Shown: positions 34,629 through 43,521, counted from the stretch's first letter. The stretch: 63,649 bases of DNA from an uncultured Lachnospiraceae bacterium (GCA_910579425.1 CAJTVL010000019.1:1-63649), one strand, 5' to 3'. Numbers and translations: made by a program. The notes: a model not told the origin generated them from the letters alone.

Positions 34629-35285
34629 CTATGGAATGTCCTTTAACGTCATCCGATAACAGGGAAGAAGCTCCCTCACCTTTTTCTCAAATCCTTCCTC
34701 CTCCAAATTCCAAAAGGGAAGGTTTCCGCTGTTCTCATCCCTGAGCTTTTCTATTTCCGCCAGCTTTTTTTCAAAGCTTTCATTGTCGGTTTTCTCCCCG
34801 TCAATAAAACTCTCTCCATATTCATAACTTTCCTCGTCCTGATAATAGCCGCTTTCTCTGAGCATGGAAAAGGTCTGTTCATACTCCTCTCCCGTCCAGT
34901 CATAAAGGTAATACTCCTCATATCCCCAGGTACCTGTGGTATGCCCGTAAAAGGGACAATACAGGAATTGGCCGGTATCCGCAATATAAGTGACGCTTCC
35001 CCAGGCCGATACCGTCTCCAGATTCAGTTCCTTTCTGCCCTCCCGGGTATCATAAAGGACAATGACGCTTCCCAGGGTATTGACGTCAATCACTGCCTCC
35101 GGGATCTCATCCCCGTTCAAATCACCGATATACAATCCTGAATAATATTCGAGATCATTGATATACTCCGCATAAGCGTGCTGCCAGGAGTACTCACACC
35201 TGCACTCTCCCCTGGTATCCGCCCCTGCCTTCGACGTAAAAAGAGCCATTGAAAGTCCTATGACAATGAGAAAAAAGCTGTTCAT
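34629..35285 (-). CDS. Secreted protein of unknown function with an EF-hand-like repeat
   Basis: A 218-residue protein starting MNSFFLIVIGLSMALFTSKA, a signal peptide probably cleaved after GAD or ASKA-like sequence. IGDLNGDEIPEAVID near residue 54 is the calcium-loop pattern found in FG-GAP and VCBS-like repeats. The rest is rich in Tyr and Glu. I do not recognise the family. It faces the TetR gene across a 123-base divergent region and has its own promoter. Confidence 0.7.
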   Translation of the reverse strand: MNSFFLIVIGLSMALFTSKAGADTRGECRCEYSWQHAYAEYINDLEYYSGLYIGDLNGDEIPEAVIDVNTLGSVIVLYDTREGRKELNLETVSAWGSVTYIADTGQFLYCPFYGHTTGTWGYEEYYLYDWTGEEYEQTFSMLRESGYYQDEESYEYGESFIDGEKTDNESFEKKLAEIEKLRDENSGNLPFWNLEEEGFEKKVRELLPCYRMTLKDIP

Positions 35286-35337
35286 CCTTCCATCCTCCTT
35301 TCCCTTTATCCGCTTGCCGTTCCCCGTTTATAGAAGT

Positions 35338-35366
35338 ATAATATCTTTATTCTCCAAAAACGTCAA
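35338..35366 (-). promoter_or_regulatory. Promoter of the secreted protein gene
   Basis: TTGACG (35361-35366) and TATTAT (35338-35343) on the minus strand are 17 bases apart. The site lies in the gap to the divergent TetR gene, so TetR could bind here. Confidence 0.65.
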
Positions 35367-35408
35367 AAGAAAAATCAATTACTTATCCAAACATCAGGGA
35401 GGTCTGTC

Positions 35409-35969
35409 ATGGATCTGAGAATTGAAAAAACAGAAAAAGCCATCAAGAACGCTTTCATGGAGCTACGCTCGAAAAAGCCCCTGGAAAAGATTTCCGTTCG
35501 GGAGCTCTGTGCCCTGGCCTGCATCAACAAGTCTACCTTTTACTCCCACTATGAGGATATTTACCAGCTCTCCGACGCCCTGGAAACAGAGACCATCCTC
35601 TCCATGCTGCAGGGTATCTCCCTCACCCATGAAGTCTCCATGAAAAACCCTGATATTTTCACCAGAGAGCTGTGTCTTGCCTTCATGTCCCACATTTCCA
35701 TTATCAATACCCTTTTTTCCGGCAAAGAGCGGAGCAGGCTGGCAGACAAGCTGGAATTTGAGCTGAAAAAAGCCATCTTCCGGCTGCATCCTGAGTATGA
35801 AAAAGACGCTGAAAAAAATATCCTGCTCTCCTACTGCATCCAGGGCGGCTACCATGCCTATATCAACAACCAGTCCCTGACCGCGGAAATTCTGACAGAG
35901 ACGATCAGCAATATCGTAAAACTCCTGCGGCCGATGTGGTTCTCAGACACTGCCGAAAATAACCTGTGA
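35409..35969 (+). CDS. TetR/AcrR-family transcriptional regulator
   Basis: The 186-residue protein has the N-terminal TetR helix-turn-helix (ISVRELCALACINKSTFYSHYED), then an all-helical ligand domain with a C-terminal segment like those of DUF1836- or TetR_C-type regulators. GGGAGG precedes the ATG at 35409. Its neighbours give no clear target; the divergent secreted protein is the first candidate. Confidence 0.9.
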   Translation: MDLRIEKTEKAIKNAFMELRSKKPLEKISVRELCALACINKSTFYSHYEDIYQLSDALETETILSMLQGISLTHEVSMKNPDIFTRELCLAFMSHISIINTLFSGKERSRLADKLEFELKKAIFRLHPEYEKDAEKNILLSYCIQGGYHAYINNQSLTAEILTETISNIVKLLRPMWFSDTAENNL

Positions 35970-35995
35970 ACGCCGGTTCCGCCAGGTACACAAAA

Positions 35996-36033
35996 GAACC
36001 GCCCCAATACCGGTTTTGGTGTCAGGGCGGTTC
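35996..36033 (-). terminator. Terminator between htpG and the TetR gene
   Basis: GAACCGCCC and GGGCGGTTC arms with a long loop. On the minus strand TTCTTTTG follows. It closes htpG and may also serve the TetR gene from the other side. Confidence 0.65.
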
Positions 36034-36073
36034 CGTTCATTAAACGCTCTTGTGAAAGCGCAGCAACTCTCTG

Positions 36074-38266
36074 TTATTTCGTCAGCAACATCATAATATC
36101 ATTACTTCTGGCTACAAACTTGGTCATGGCCTCGGGCTCGAGAGGTGCATGCTGGAGCAGAGCCAGATCATAAAGCTGCTCGCAGATCATGTTCACATTC
36201 TTTCCCTCCGTATGCTCCATCACATACTGCACCAGCGGATGGTTGGCGTTCAGGATCAGGGTTTCTCCCTCTTTCCCCATACCGCCCATATCCATTCCGG
36301 GCATGGCGTACATCTTCATCATATCCTGCATTCTTCTGCTTTCCTCGGAAAGGGTAATCATGGAGGAAATCTTCTTATTCTTAAGCTTTTCAACCTTGAT
36401 GGTGATCTTGTCTTTCTTAAGAACCTTCTTCATCACCTTACCCACAGCCTCAGCCGCTGCCTCCAGCTCCTTCTCCGTCTTCTTGTTGGTCTTGGCCTTG
36501 AAGGTGTCTGTCAGGTCGGCGTCGATTCTCTGGAACTTGATTCCCTCATTCTTGGACTCCAACTGGGAGATAAAGGGCTGGTCAATGTTGTGGGTCAGGA
36601 TAACGGCGTCCATCTTGGCAGCCTTGAACATCTGGATATACTGGCTCTGCTGCTTCTCATCGGTTACATAGTAGATCACCTTTTCCTTCTTTTCTTCCTC
36701 TTCGTCTTCTTCAGAATCTTCGTCGTCCTCTCCGCTTACCACGTTGCCGTCTGCGTCTACCACCTCGGCGGCAGGGCTTTCTTCTTCACTCTCTTCCTCC
36801 GAAGCTTCTCCGGCATCCGTAGCATTTTCTTCGGCCTCGCCTTCGCTTACCACATTGCCATCCGCATCCACAACCTCGGCGGCAGGGCTTTCCTCAGCAT
36901 CCTTCTTTTCCTCCCCGTCCACTTCGTCCGGGTCGCTCTTATTCACCTCAAGGCACTCGGGAAGGGTCAGGTACTTGCCCTCCAAATTCTTAAAGAGAAT
37001 GTAGTCCGTCATCTTCTCACAGAACTTGTCATCCTTCAGGCAGCCGAACTTGATGAAGGGGCTGATGTCATCCCAGTATTTATCGTACTCTTCCTTTTCC
37101 GTCTTGCACATGCCGGAGAGCTTATCCGCCACCTTTTTGCTGATGTAGTCGGAAATCTTCTTCACAAAGCCGTCGTTCTGCAACGCGCTTCTGGACACAT
37201 TGAGGGGCAGGTCAGGGCAGTCGATCACACCCTTGAGGAGCATCAAAAACTCGGGAATAACCTCCTTGATATTGTCCGCGATAAAGACCTGATTGTTATA
37301 GAGCTTGATCACACCCTCAATGGATTCATACTCCATGTTGATCTTGGGGAAGTAAAGGATTCCCTTTAAGTTGAAAGGATAATCCATGTTCAAATGGATC
37401 CAGAACAAAGGCTCCTTGTAATCCTGAAATACCTTGCGGTAAAATTCCAGGTATTCTTCCTTGGTGCAGTCATTGGGATGCTTGGTCCAAAGAGGCGTAG
37501 TCTCATTCAGGAGCTCCGGACGTCTGATAATCTTATATCTTAACTTGTCCTCTTCCTTCTCGGGCTTGATCTCCTCCACCACCGTATCGGTATCTAACTT
37601 CTCCTCCGCGTCAATGGTCTGGGTGTCCGTGGTGTTTTCCTTGGAAAGGTAAATTTCCATAGGCATAAAGGAACAGTATTTCTTGATGACCTCTCTGGCC
37701 TTGTACTCGTTACAGAACTCCAGCACATCCTCGTTGATAAAAAGGGTTATGGTGGTTCCTACCTCAGTCCTCTCCCCTTCCTTCATGTCAAATTCCGTGC
37801 CGCCGTCACACTCCCAGTGTACGGGACTTGCATCCGGCTGCCAGGAAAGAGTGTCGATATGCACCTCGTCCGCCACCATGAACGCCGAATAAAATCCCAA
37901 ACCAAAGTGACCGATGATCTGATCCTCGTTGGTCTTGTCCTTATATTTGGCTATAAAATCCGTTGCTCCGGAAAAGGCAATCTGGTTAATGTACTCCTCC
38001 ACCTCATCCGCCGTCATACCCACACCGTTATCGATAAACTTAAGGGTCTTCTCCTCCGGGTTTACCAGTACCTGGATTTTCCCCTTAAAGTCTGCCGGTA
38101 AGGAATACTCTCCCATCATATCCAGCTTTTTCAGCTTGGTGATGGCGTCGCATCCGTTGGAAATCAGTTCCCTGAAAAAAATGTCATGGTCGGAATATAA
38201 CCATTTCTTAATAATTGGAAATATGTTTTCGCTGTTGATAGATAAGTTTCCGTGCTTCTCTGCCAC
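36074..38266 (-). CDS. htpG: Chaperone HtpG (Hsp90) with a duplicated acidic linker
   Basis: Hsp90-family ATP-dependent chaperone. The start is a GTG at 38266, with AAGGAG eight bases upstream, giving 730 residues. N-domain motifs are FFRELISNGCDAITKL, DNGVGM and GHFGLGFYSAFMVAD; the middle domain contains LNVSRSALQ. Between the middle and C-terminal parts (about residues 465-545) there is an acidic, Ser/Glu-rich insert with two copies of ESPAAEVVDADGNVVS. Ordinary bacterial HtpG is 610-640 residues and lacks this insert. A CIRCE element and a promoter precede the gene. Confidence 0.95.
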   Translation of the reverse strand: MAEKHGNLSINSENIFPIIKKWLYSDHDIFFRELISNGCDAITKLKKLDMMGEYSLPADFKGKIQVLVNPEEKTLKFIDNGVGMTADEVEEYINQIAFSGATDFIAKYKDKTNEDQIIGHFGLGFYSAFMVADEVHIDTLSWQPDASPVHWECDGGTEFDMKEGERTEVGTTITLFINEDVLEFCNEYKAREVIKKYCSFMPMEIYLSKENTTDTQTIDAEEKLDTDTVVEEIKPEKEEDKLRYKIIRRPELLNETTPLWTKHPNDCTKEEYLEFYRKVFQDYKEPLFWIHLNMDYPFNLKGILYFPKINMEYESIEGVIKLYNNQVFIADNIKEVIPEFLMLLKGVIDCPDLPLNVSRSALQNDGFVKKISDYISKKVADKLSGMCKTEKEEYDKYWDDISPFIKFGCLKDDKFCEKMTDYILFKNLEGKYLTLPECLEVNKSDPDEVDGEEKKDAEESPAAEVVDADGNVVSEGEAEENATDAGEASEEESEEESPAAEVVDADGNVVSGEDDEDSEEDEEEEKKEKVIYYVTDEKQQSQYIQMFKAAKMDAVILTHNIDQPFISQLESKNEGIKFQRIDADLTDTFKAKTNKKTEKELEAAAEAVGKVMKKVLKKDKITIKVEKLKNKKISSMITLSEESRRMQDMMKMYAMPGMDMGGMGKEGETLILNANHPLVQYVMEHTEGKNVNMICEQLYDLALLQHAPLEPEAMTKFVARSNDIMMLLTK

Positions 38267-38341
38267 GATGATCACTCCTTCTTTTCTCTCTTTTCTGCAA
38301 CAATTTGGCACAAAATCATGCTGTAGCTTAAACTAAAAACA

Positions 38342-38370
38342 AGTGTAATTCTCTTTCCCATAAAAGTCAA
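38342..38370 (-). promoter_or_regulatory. Promoter of htpG
   Basis: TTGACT (38365-38370) and TACACT (38342-38347) on the minus strand are 17 bases apart. The CIRCE element lies seven bases upstream of the -35 box. Confidence 0.6.
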
Positions 38371-38377
38371 GCAAAAA

Positions 38378-38404
38378 CTAGCACTCATTTGGCATGAGTG
38401 CTAG
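38378..38404. promoter_or_regulatory. CIRCE element (HrcA operator) upstream of htpG
   Basis: CTAGCACTC, nine bases, GAGTGCTAG: the CIRCE consensus is TTAGCACTC-N9-GAGTGCTAA, so only the outermost base pair differs. HrcA binding here would repress htpG until heat stress. On the minus strand the palindrome is followed by TTTTT, so in RNA it could also act as a terminator for the PrsA-like gene upstream. Confidence 0.9.
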
Positions 38405-38500
38405 CAATTTCCTTGTTTTTATGAAAAAACGCTGTATTTATGCGGGTTTTCGGGTTTCTTAAATTTTTATAAAATACCGATTTCCTGTTGCTGCAAAGCT

Positions 38501-39559
38501 TTACTTGGCAAAAATCTGATAATAAATATCAAAAAAATCCCTGGTGACGATGGCATCGTCCTCCAAAAAAGCCACACTGTTCCAGAGTTCTTCGTTCAGC
38601 GTCCTGGTCAGGGAATCCACAAATGCGCCGTACTCCTGTCCGAAAACCTCTTCCCTTCTCTTTTCTACGATCTTTACTTTGTTGGCATCGGTTTCCTCCC
38701 GGTTAAAAGTGCTGATGCACTTGATGATATGAAAACCGTCTTCCGTTTCCACAACACCGCTGATTTCGCCTGTCTCCAGGTTGAACGCCGCATTTTCAAA
38801 ATCCTCCTCCACTTCTCCCTTGCCGAAAGAGTAGGTTCCCTTCTCCCCTTCGCTGTACTGCAGCACCAGGCTTTCAAAATCATTTTCTTCCTCCCGGGCA
38901 AGGAGCAGGATCTCTCTGGCCCGCTCATAGGCATCCTCCCTGGCAGTTTCCTCATAGGCAATTCTCTTGCCGGCGCCGTCCTGGCTGTAGGTTTTGATCA
39001 GAATATCCTGGATCGTAATGCTCCGGGCCTCGTCATCACTGATTTCCGGGTTAATATCTTTGATAATAAATTCATATACCTTATTGGCCAACGCCAGCTC
39101 CCCGTAAAGCTGCTCTATGATCTCCTCATTTACCTGCATGGCTTCCCGCTCTGTCTCGTTAAGAGAACCAAAATATATCCCGGCGGCCTCTCTGGCCTTT
39201 TCCCGCTCCCCGTCTTCCAGGGAAACACCGTGCTGCTGGGCAAGAAGATTCATGGTTTTAATCTGGGCAAGCTGGGCAAGGACCGTTTCCTTAATGCTCT
39301 CCTCCAGGGTCACGCCGTCTAAATGGGTTTTCCAGATTTCCTCACCATAAACACTTTCATATTGATCCTGGGTATTGGTCAAATACACCATAACCTCCGG
39401 CAGGGTACAGGACATGGTTTCGATCCGGAAAATCTCATCCTTCTTAAAGCCGGTGGTAAGCACCAGCTTTACATCCCCCTCCTTTTTCCCGCACCCGGGC
39501 ATCGTCATGGAAAGCAGGCAGCACAGGAAAAACAGAATCCGTTTTTTACCGTTTTTCAT
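38501..39559 (-). CDS. PrsA-like peptidyl-prolyl isomerase lipoprotein
   Basis: It starts at the ATG at 39559, overlapping the stop of the FAD dehydrogenase gene (ATGA), 352 residues. A lipoprotein signal ends in MTMPGCGKK. A parvulin-type rotamase domain is seen around residues 190-290 (DILIKTYSQ, LVLQYSEGEKGTYSFGKG, ETEDGFHIIKC), flanked by helical chaperone segments. Such proteins fold exported proteins outside the membrane. It may be expressed by coupling with the gene upstream. Confidence 0.87.
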   Translation of the reverse strand: MKNGKKRILFFLCCLLSMTMPGCGKKEGDVKLVLTTGFKKDEIFRIETMSCTLPEVMVYLTNTQDQYESVYGEEIWKTHLDGVTLEESIKETVLAQLAQIKTMNLLAQQHGVSLEDGEREKAREAAGIYFGSLNETEREAMQVNEEIIEQLYGELALANKVYEFIIKDINPEISDDEARSITIQDILIKTYSQDGAGKRIAYEETAREDAYERAREILLLAREEENDFESLVLQYSEGEKGTYSFGKGEVEEDFENAAFNLETGEISGVVETEDGFHIIKCISTFNREETDANKVKIVEKRREEVFGQEYGAFVDSLTRTLNEELWNSVAFLEDDAIVTRDFFDIYYQIFAK

Positions 39560-40959
39560 ACCTCCATTGTCCTCAAAATACTTCTCGCCACACTGATTCC
39601 GTTGGCGGAGGCCTGCTGCAGTCCTCTGGTCACTCCGGCCCCGTCTCCGATTGCCCGAAGTCCGCAAATGCTGGTCTCAAAATCCTGATTTACGATCACT
39701 TTGTTTGAGTAAAATTTCACCTCCACCCCATAGAGCAGGGTTTCATCCGCAGCAATTCCGGGGGTAATTTTATCCAAAGCCACCAGCATTTCCTCAATAT
39801 CTACCATAATCCTGTGGGGGAACACGAGGGAAAGATCCCCGGGCACCGCGTCCTTCAATGTTGGAATCAGGTTATTTCTGGCAAGCCTCTCCTCCGTGGT
39901 TCTTCTTCCCCTCTTAAAATCCCCGAATGTCTGCACCAGTATTTTTCCTCCGCAAAGCATATTGGAAAGCTGTGCAATATGCCTGCCATATTCAATCGGA
40001 GTCTTAAAAGGCTTTGTAAAATTCTTGCTGACCAGAATGGCAAAGTTGGTATTATTGGTTTTAAAGTCCTTTGATTTGTAGGCATGGCCGTTTACCACTG
40101 CCAGCCCGCCTTCATAGTACTCCGTGGCCACCTCTCCGGACGGATTGGTACAAAAAGTCCTCACCTTATCGTCAAAGGTGGGCGTATGGTAAATCAGCTT
40201 TGCCTCATACAGATTTTCATTCAAAAACTGCATGACCTCGTCGCGCACTTCCACCCTTACGCCGATGTCCACCGTTCCCGGCGTGGTCTCTATCCCAATC
40301 TCTTCACACTTTTCCCTGAACCAGTCCGCGCCCTCGCGCCCTACTGCAGAGACAATTTCCTTTCCGTAAAAGATTTCCCCTTTCTCTGTCCGAACCCCGA
40401 CAGCCCGGCCTTCTTCCACCAGAATCTCCTCCACCATGGTGTTGAAAATCAGCTCCGCCCCCTGTTCTTTCAGGTGATGCTGAAGCTTCTCATAAATCTT
40501 ATAGCCCTCCTCGGTTCCCAGATGGCGGATCGGGCACTCTACCAGCTTTAAGTTTGCATTGATGGCCTTCAGCCTGGTTTCCCTGATCTCCGCCTGCTTA
40601 TCCACGCCGTAAATTTTTGTGTCGGCGCCAAACTTAAGGTATATATTGTCCGATTCTCTGATCAGCTCCTGGGTCTTATCGTATCCCAAAATAGCCGGCA
40701 GATTTCCGCCCACATCCGGGGACAGAGAAAGCTTTCCGTCGGAAAAAGCTCCCGCTCCCGCGAAGCCGGTGGTAATCGAGCAGGGCTTACATCCCACACA
40801 CTGATTGGTAAGCCTTTTGGGACACTGGCGCTTTTCGATGGAGCGTCCCTTTTCCAGCAAAAGTACTTTCAGATCCTTCTTTTTATCCAACAACTCGTAG
40901 GCGCAAAAAATCCCGCCCGGCCCTGCGCCGATGATAATCACGTCAAACTGATTCTCCAT
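39556..40959 (-). CDS. FAD-dependent dehydrogenase (uncharacterised, COG2509-type)
   Basis: A 467-residue flavoprotein. The N-terminal dinucleotide fold is DVIIIGAGPGGIFCAYELL, ending in LLLEKG. A Cys-rich segment, CPKRLTNQCVGCKPCSITTG, follows and leads into GFAGAGAFSDGKLSLS. The C-terminal FAD motif is LRAIGDGAGVTRGLQQA. This set marks the large FAD-dependent dehydrogenase family, whose substrate is unknown. The Cys-rich motif suggests a metal or redox site. AGGAGT-like sequence precedes the ATG. Confidence 0.9.
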   Translation of the reverse strand: MENQFDVIIIGAGPGGIFCAYELLDKKKDLKVLLLEKGRSIEKRQCPKRLTNQCVGCKPCSITTGFAGAGAFSDGKLSLSPDVGGNLPAILGYDKTQELIRESDNIYLKFGADTKIYGVDKQAEIRETRLKAINANLKLVECPIRHLGTEEGYKIYEKLQHHLKEQGAELIFNTMVEEILVEEGRAVGVRTEKGEIFYGKEIVSAVGREGADWFREKCEEIGIETTPGTVDIGVRVEVRDEVMQFLNENLYEAKLIYHTPTFDDKVRTFCTNPSGEVATEYYEGGLAVVNGHAYKSKDFKTNNTNFAILVSKNFTKPFKTPIEYGRHIAQLSNMLCGGKILVQTFGDFKRGRRTTEERLARNNLIPTLKDAVPGDLSLVFPHRIMVDIEEMLVALDKITPGIAADETLLYGVEVKFYSNKVIVNQDFETSICGLRAIGDGAGVTRGLQQASANGISVARSILRTMEV

Positions 40960-40995
40960 TCCGATTCCTCCACTCCTTTCAAAAATCTTGTTCGA

Positions 40996-41751
40996 TCAGG
41001 ACTGTTTCACAGGCTTCCCCGTCCTGTCATACCAGGAAACACCGTCCGTCAAAAGATAATCCTCTTTTTCCCGCACAGCCTGACAGAAATCCTCAATGGA
41101 CCCAAGCCTCCTCTGAAAGGCCATGCCGCATCCAAAAAGCTCCTTCCTATGAATGTCCGATCCTGCCGTTAAGGGCAGATGGTTTTCATTTGCATAAGCG
41201 ATGGCCTGCCGGTCAAATTCCGGATGATTATGGCTGACGCTTAAGGGAGAGGAATGAGCGCCGTTTATTCCCTCCACGCCGTCCACATCCTCCGGAAACT
41301 GGCGGAATTGCTCAATATAATCTGCCACCCGGAAGGGATGGGCCTGGATCACCAGACCTTTCGCCTCATGGATAAGACAATATTGCTGCCTGACCGTGGC
41401 ATCCTTGATCTCAGGGTGGGCAATCAACCAGGCCTTATCCACACCGAATACCAGAAACTCCGTCCCATGATAGCCGGACTCGTAACCAAAAAACACGTCC
41501 AGCCCGATCCTGTCCCCCTCTTCTTTCGCATTTTCATAGCCTCTGCAAAACTGTTCCACCCATTCTTTCCAGGGAAGGGAGGAATCGATGGCATTATTTC
41601 CATACCAGCTGTGATCCGTGATAATAATTCCCGTATACCCCCTGTCCTTTGCAGCCCTGGCCATCTCTTTCCCGGTACTGCGGGCACATGCGCTGCTCTC
41701 GCTGGTGTGCATATGGGTTTCATATAAATAAGGATAATCTTCTCTTGTCAT
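40996..41751 (-). CDS. PHP-domain phosphoesterase
   Basis: The ATG at 41751 begins a 251-residue protein. PHP metal-binding motifs are ETHMHTSES, ITDHSWYG, IQAHPFR and GSDIH. Members hydrolyse phosphoesters such as histidinol phosphate or 3',5'-nucleotides; the substrate here is not evident. It lies 36 bases upstream of the FAD dehydrogenase on the same strand, so they are likely co-transcribed. Confidence 0.88.
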   Translation of the reverse strand: MTREDYPYLYETHMHTSESSACARSTGKEMARAAKDRGYTGIIITDHSWYGNNAIDSSLPWKEWVEQFCRGYENAKEEGDRIGLDVFFGYESGYHGTEFLVFGVDKAWLIAHPEIKDATVRQQYCLIHEAKGLVIQAHPFRVADYIEQFRQFPEDVDGVEGINGAHSSPLSVSHNHPEFDRQAIAYANENHLPLTAGSDIHRKELFGCGMAFQRRLGSIEDFCQAVREKEDYLLTDGVSWYDRTGKPVKQS

Positions 41752-41928
41752 CTTGTTTCTTTTTGTCCTTTCTGTACTCTGTAACAAATTTTACAATAGC
41801 AAGAGCATCCCAAAAAGTCAATCGTATTTCGATGATTTGTAAAGAGAAGTGGAAAAAGGGATAAAGTTTTGGTATACTTAGGTTGCTTTTCACCGGTCTG
41901 CCAACCGGATACCCAGAATGGAGGAAAC

Positions 41929-42579
41929 ATGATTAAGAATATTGTATTTGATATGGATGGCGTTCTCATTGATTCGGAGGCGCTCATCCTGGAAATCTGG
42001 AAAAAGATTGCCCAAAAAGAAGGAATCAAAAACATTGAAGAAACTCTGCTCCAGTGCATCGGGATCACTGCGCCGGAGACAAGGGCTTTATTTTTGAGAG
42101 TGTACGGCCAAGATTTCCCCTTCGAAATCTTCCAAAAACAGGCCTCGGAGGCTTTCCACAGACAGGCAGAGGAGGGGGGGCTTCCTGTAAAGCCCGGGGT
42201 GTATGAGCTATTTGACTTTTTGAAGGAACAGGATTTCCGGATCGGGCTGGCCTCCTCTACCAGAGAGGCCACAGTCCGCAGCGAAATGGAGGGGATCGGA
42301 CTCCTTAAATACTTTCATGTTGTGGTGGGCGGAGATATGGTATCCCACAGCAAGCCCCATCCCGAAATTTATCAGAAGGCCTGTCAGTTATTAGGGGCTC
42401 CCCCTGCAAAGTGCTATGCCGTTGAGGATTCGCCAAACGGAATCCGCTCCGCCCACGGCGCAGGGCTCACGCCCCTTATGGTGCCGGATCTGGTTGAACC
42501 GGATGAAGAAATCCGGCGGCTCTGTTTTGGCCGGTTTCAAAATCTGCTGGAAGTAAAAGCCTTTCTGGAAAAGCAGTAA
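41929..42579 (+). CDS. HAD-superfamily phosphatase, beta-phosphoglucomutase-like
   Basis: The start is the ATG at 41929 with GGAGG upstream, 216 residues. Motif I is VFDMDGVLIDSE, motif II LASST, motif III SKPHPEIY, and motif IV VEDSPNGIRSAHGAG. A cap domain between residues 17 and 85 gives the PGM-like class. The substrate is probably a sugar phosphate. The ORF ends ten bases from the convergent aldolase gene, with no clear terminator between. Confidence 0.92.
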   Translation: MIKNIVFDMDGVLIDSEALILEIWKKIAQKEGIKNIEETLLQCIGITAPETRALFLRVYGQDFPFEIFQKQASEAFHRQAEEGGLPVKPGVYELFDFLKEQDFRIGLASSTREATVRSEMEGIGLLKYFHVVVGGDMVSHSKPHPEIYQKACQLLGAPPAKCYAVEDSPNGIRSAHGAGLTPLMVPDLVEPDEEIRRLCFGRFQNLLEVKAFLEKQ

Positions 42580-42589
42580 GAGCCTGTTG

Positions 42590-43288
42590 TCAATCCTTCT
42601 CTTTTTGAGAATACTTCTTATAACCGGGATGCTTTCCGCTTATGCCGTATCCCTGCCGCATGGAGATCAGCCGGTCAATATTTTCTCCGGATAATTCCTT
42701 TGCGCCTCCCAGCAAGTGGGCATTTAAACTGATTTTGGCAAAGAGCTCCAGGGTCTCCATCCGGTAGTAGGCAGTCACCACATCGGCGCCCACGGTAAGG
42801 GCTCCGTGATTTTGCAAAAGCAGGGCATCATGTTCTCCCAGATAAGGGGCGATGGCATCCGGAACCTCATAGGTGGAGGGGGTTCCATAGGGCGTCACCG
42901 GGATGGAGCCCAGGGTCAGCACCGTCTCTATCATGGAATACTCATCCAGGGGAATGTTGGCCACTGCATAGCCTGTAGCAGCCGGAGGATGGGCATGCAG
43001 CACGGCGCCAACGTCCGCCCGCTCCTCATAACAGCGCAGATGCATTTTAATTTCCGAGGAAGGGCGGTATCCCTCCAGGGCTTCCAGCACATTTCCCTCC
43101 CGGTCAATGCGCACAAGCTTTTCCGGAGTGATGAAGCTTTTGCTGATCCCCGTAGGGGTCGCCATAAAACTGCCGTCCTCCAGCTTCGCGGAAATATTTC
43201 CGTCATTCGCCGCCACCCAGCCGAGCTGCCACATTTTGTGACAAATATCACAGATTTGCTCTCTCAGTGCAAGATAACTCAGTTCCAT
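42590..43288 (-). CDS. Class II aldolase/adducin family protein (L-fuculose-phosphate aldolase-like)
   Basis: 232 residues. Zinc-binding histidines are seen in LHAHPPAATGYA and the catalytic-site motif LLQNHGALTVGAD. The N-terminal GWVAANDGNISAKL and PTGISKSFITPEKLV are characteristic. Members cleave L-fuculose or L-rhamnulose phosphate or epimerise ribulose phosphate; no adjacent sugar genes decide which. AAAGGAG precedes the ATG at 43288. Its promoter has a -10 TAAAAT (43325-43330) but no -35; the phased repeat array occupies that place. Confidence 0.88.
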   Translation of the reverse strand: MELSYLALREQICDICHKMWQLGWVAANDGNISAKLEDGSFMATPTGISKSFITPEKLVRIDREGNVLEALEGYRPSSEIKMHLRCYEERADVGAVLHAHPPAATGYAVANIPLDEYSMIETVLTLGSIPVTPYGTPSTYEVPDAIAPYLGEHDALLLQNHGALTVGADVVTAYYRMETLELFAKISLNAHLLGGAKELSGENIDRLISMRQGYGISGKHPGYKKYSQKEKD

Positions 43289-43357
43289 TTTCCTAAACTC
43301 CTTTCCGTCGTGACAATTTCTTCTATTTTAAACGATTCCTCTCAAAAAAGAAACCGC

Positions 43358-43423
43358 AAATGATGCAAAAATGATACAACTTTGATGGAAATCTGATGCT
43401 AATTTGATGCCAGTTTGATGCCT
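43358..43423. repeat. Six phased 11-bp direct repeats between two divergent genes
   Basis: The motif TTTGATGC and variants recurs six times. The GAT cores begin at 43362, 43373, 43384, 43395, 43406 and 43417, exactly 11 bases apart. The array spans the gap between the aldolase start (43288) and the VIT/VWA start (43522). It ends where the -35 of each divergent promoter would be: TAAAAT at 43325-43330 for the minus side and TATAGA at 43443-43448 for the plus side. Heptamers repeated every 11 bp are the layout of PhoB/OmpR-class response-regulator boxes. Confidence 0.85.
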
Positions 43424-43521
43424 GTCCACGATAATTTAATGGTATAGAGAACGTTCCGAATCTGTGAGATACGAAAAACCACAAAATACAAAAGCTGCTT
43501 GGCAGCGGAATGAGAGGAAAA

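Noticed and set aside
36149..37369. Long plus-strand open frame (406 codons) opposite htpG
   Set aside because: It is antisense to a well-conserved HtpG coding region, has no ribosome site and reads as Leu/His-rich nonsense typical of the reverse of acidic codons.
43358..43423. CRISPR-like array
   Set aside because: The repeats are 7-8 bases every 11 bases with no spacers and no cas genes; the pattern fits a protein-binding array.
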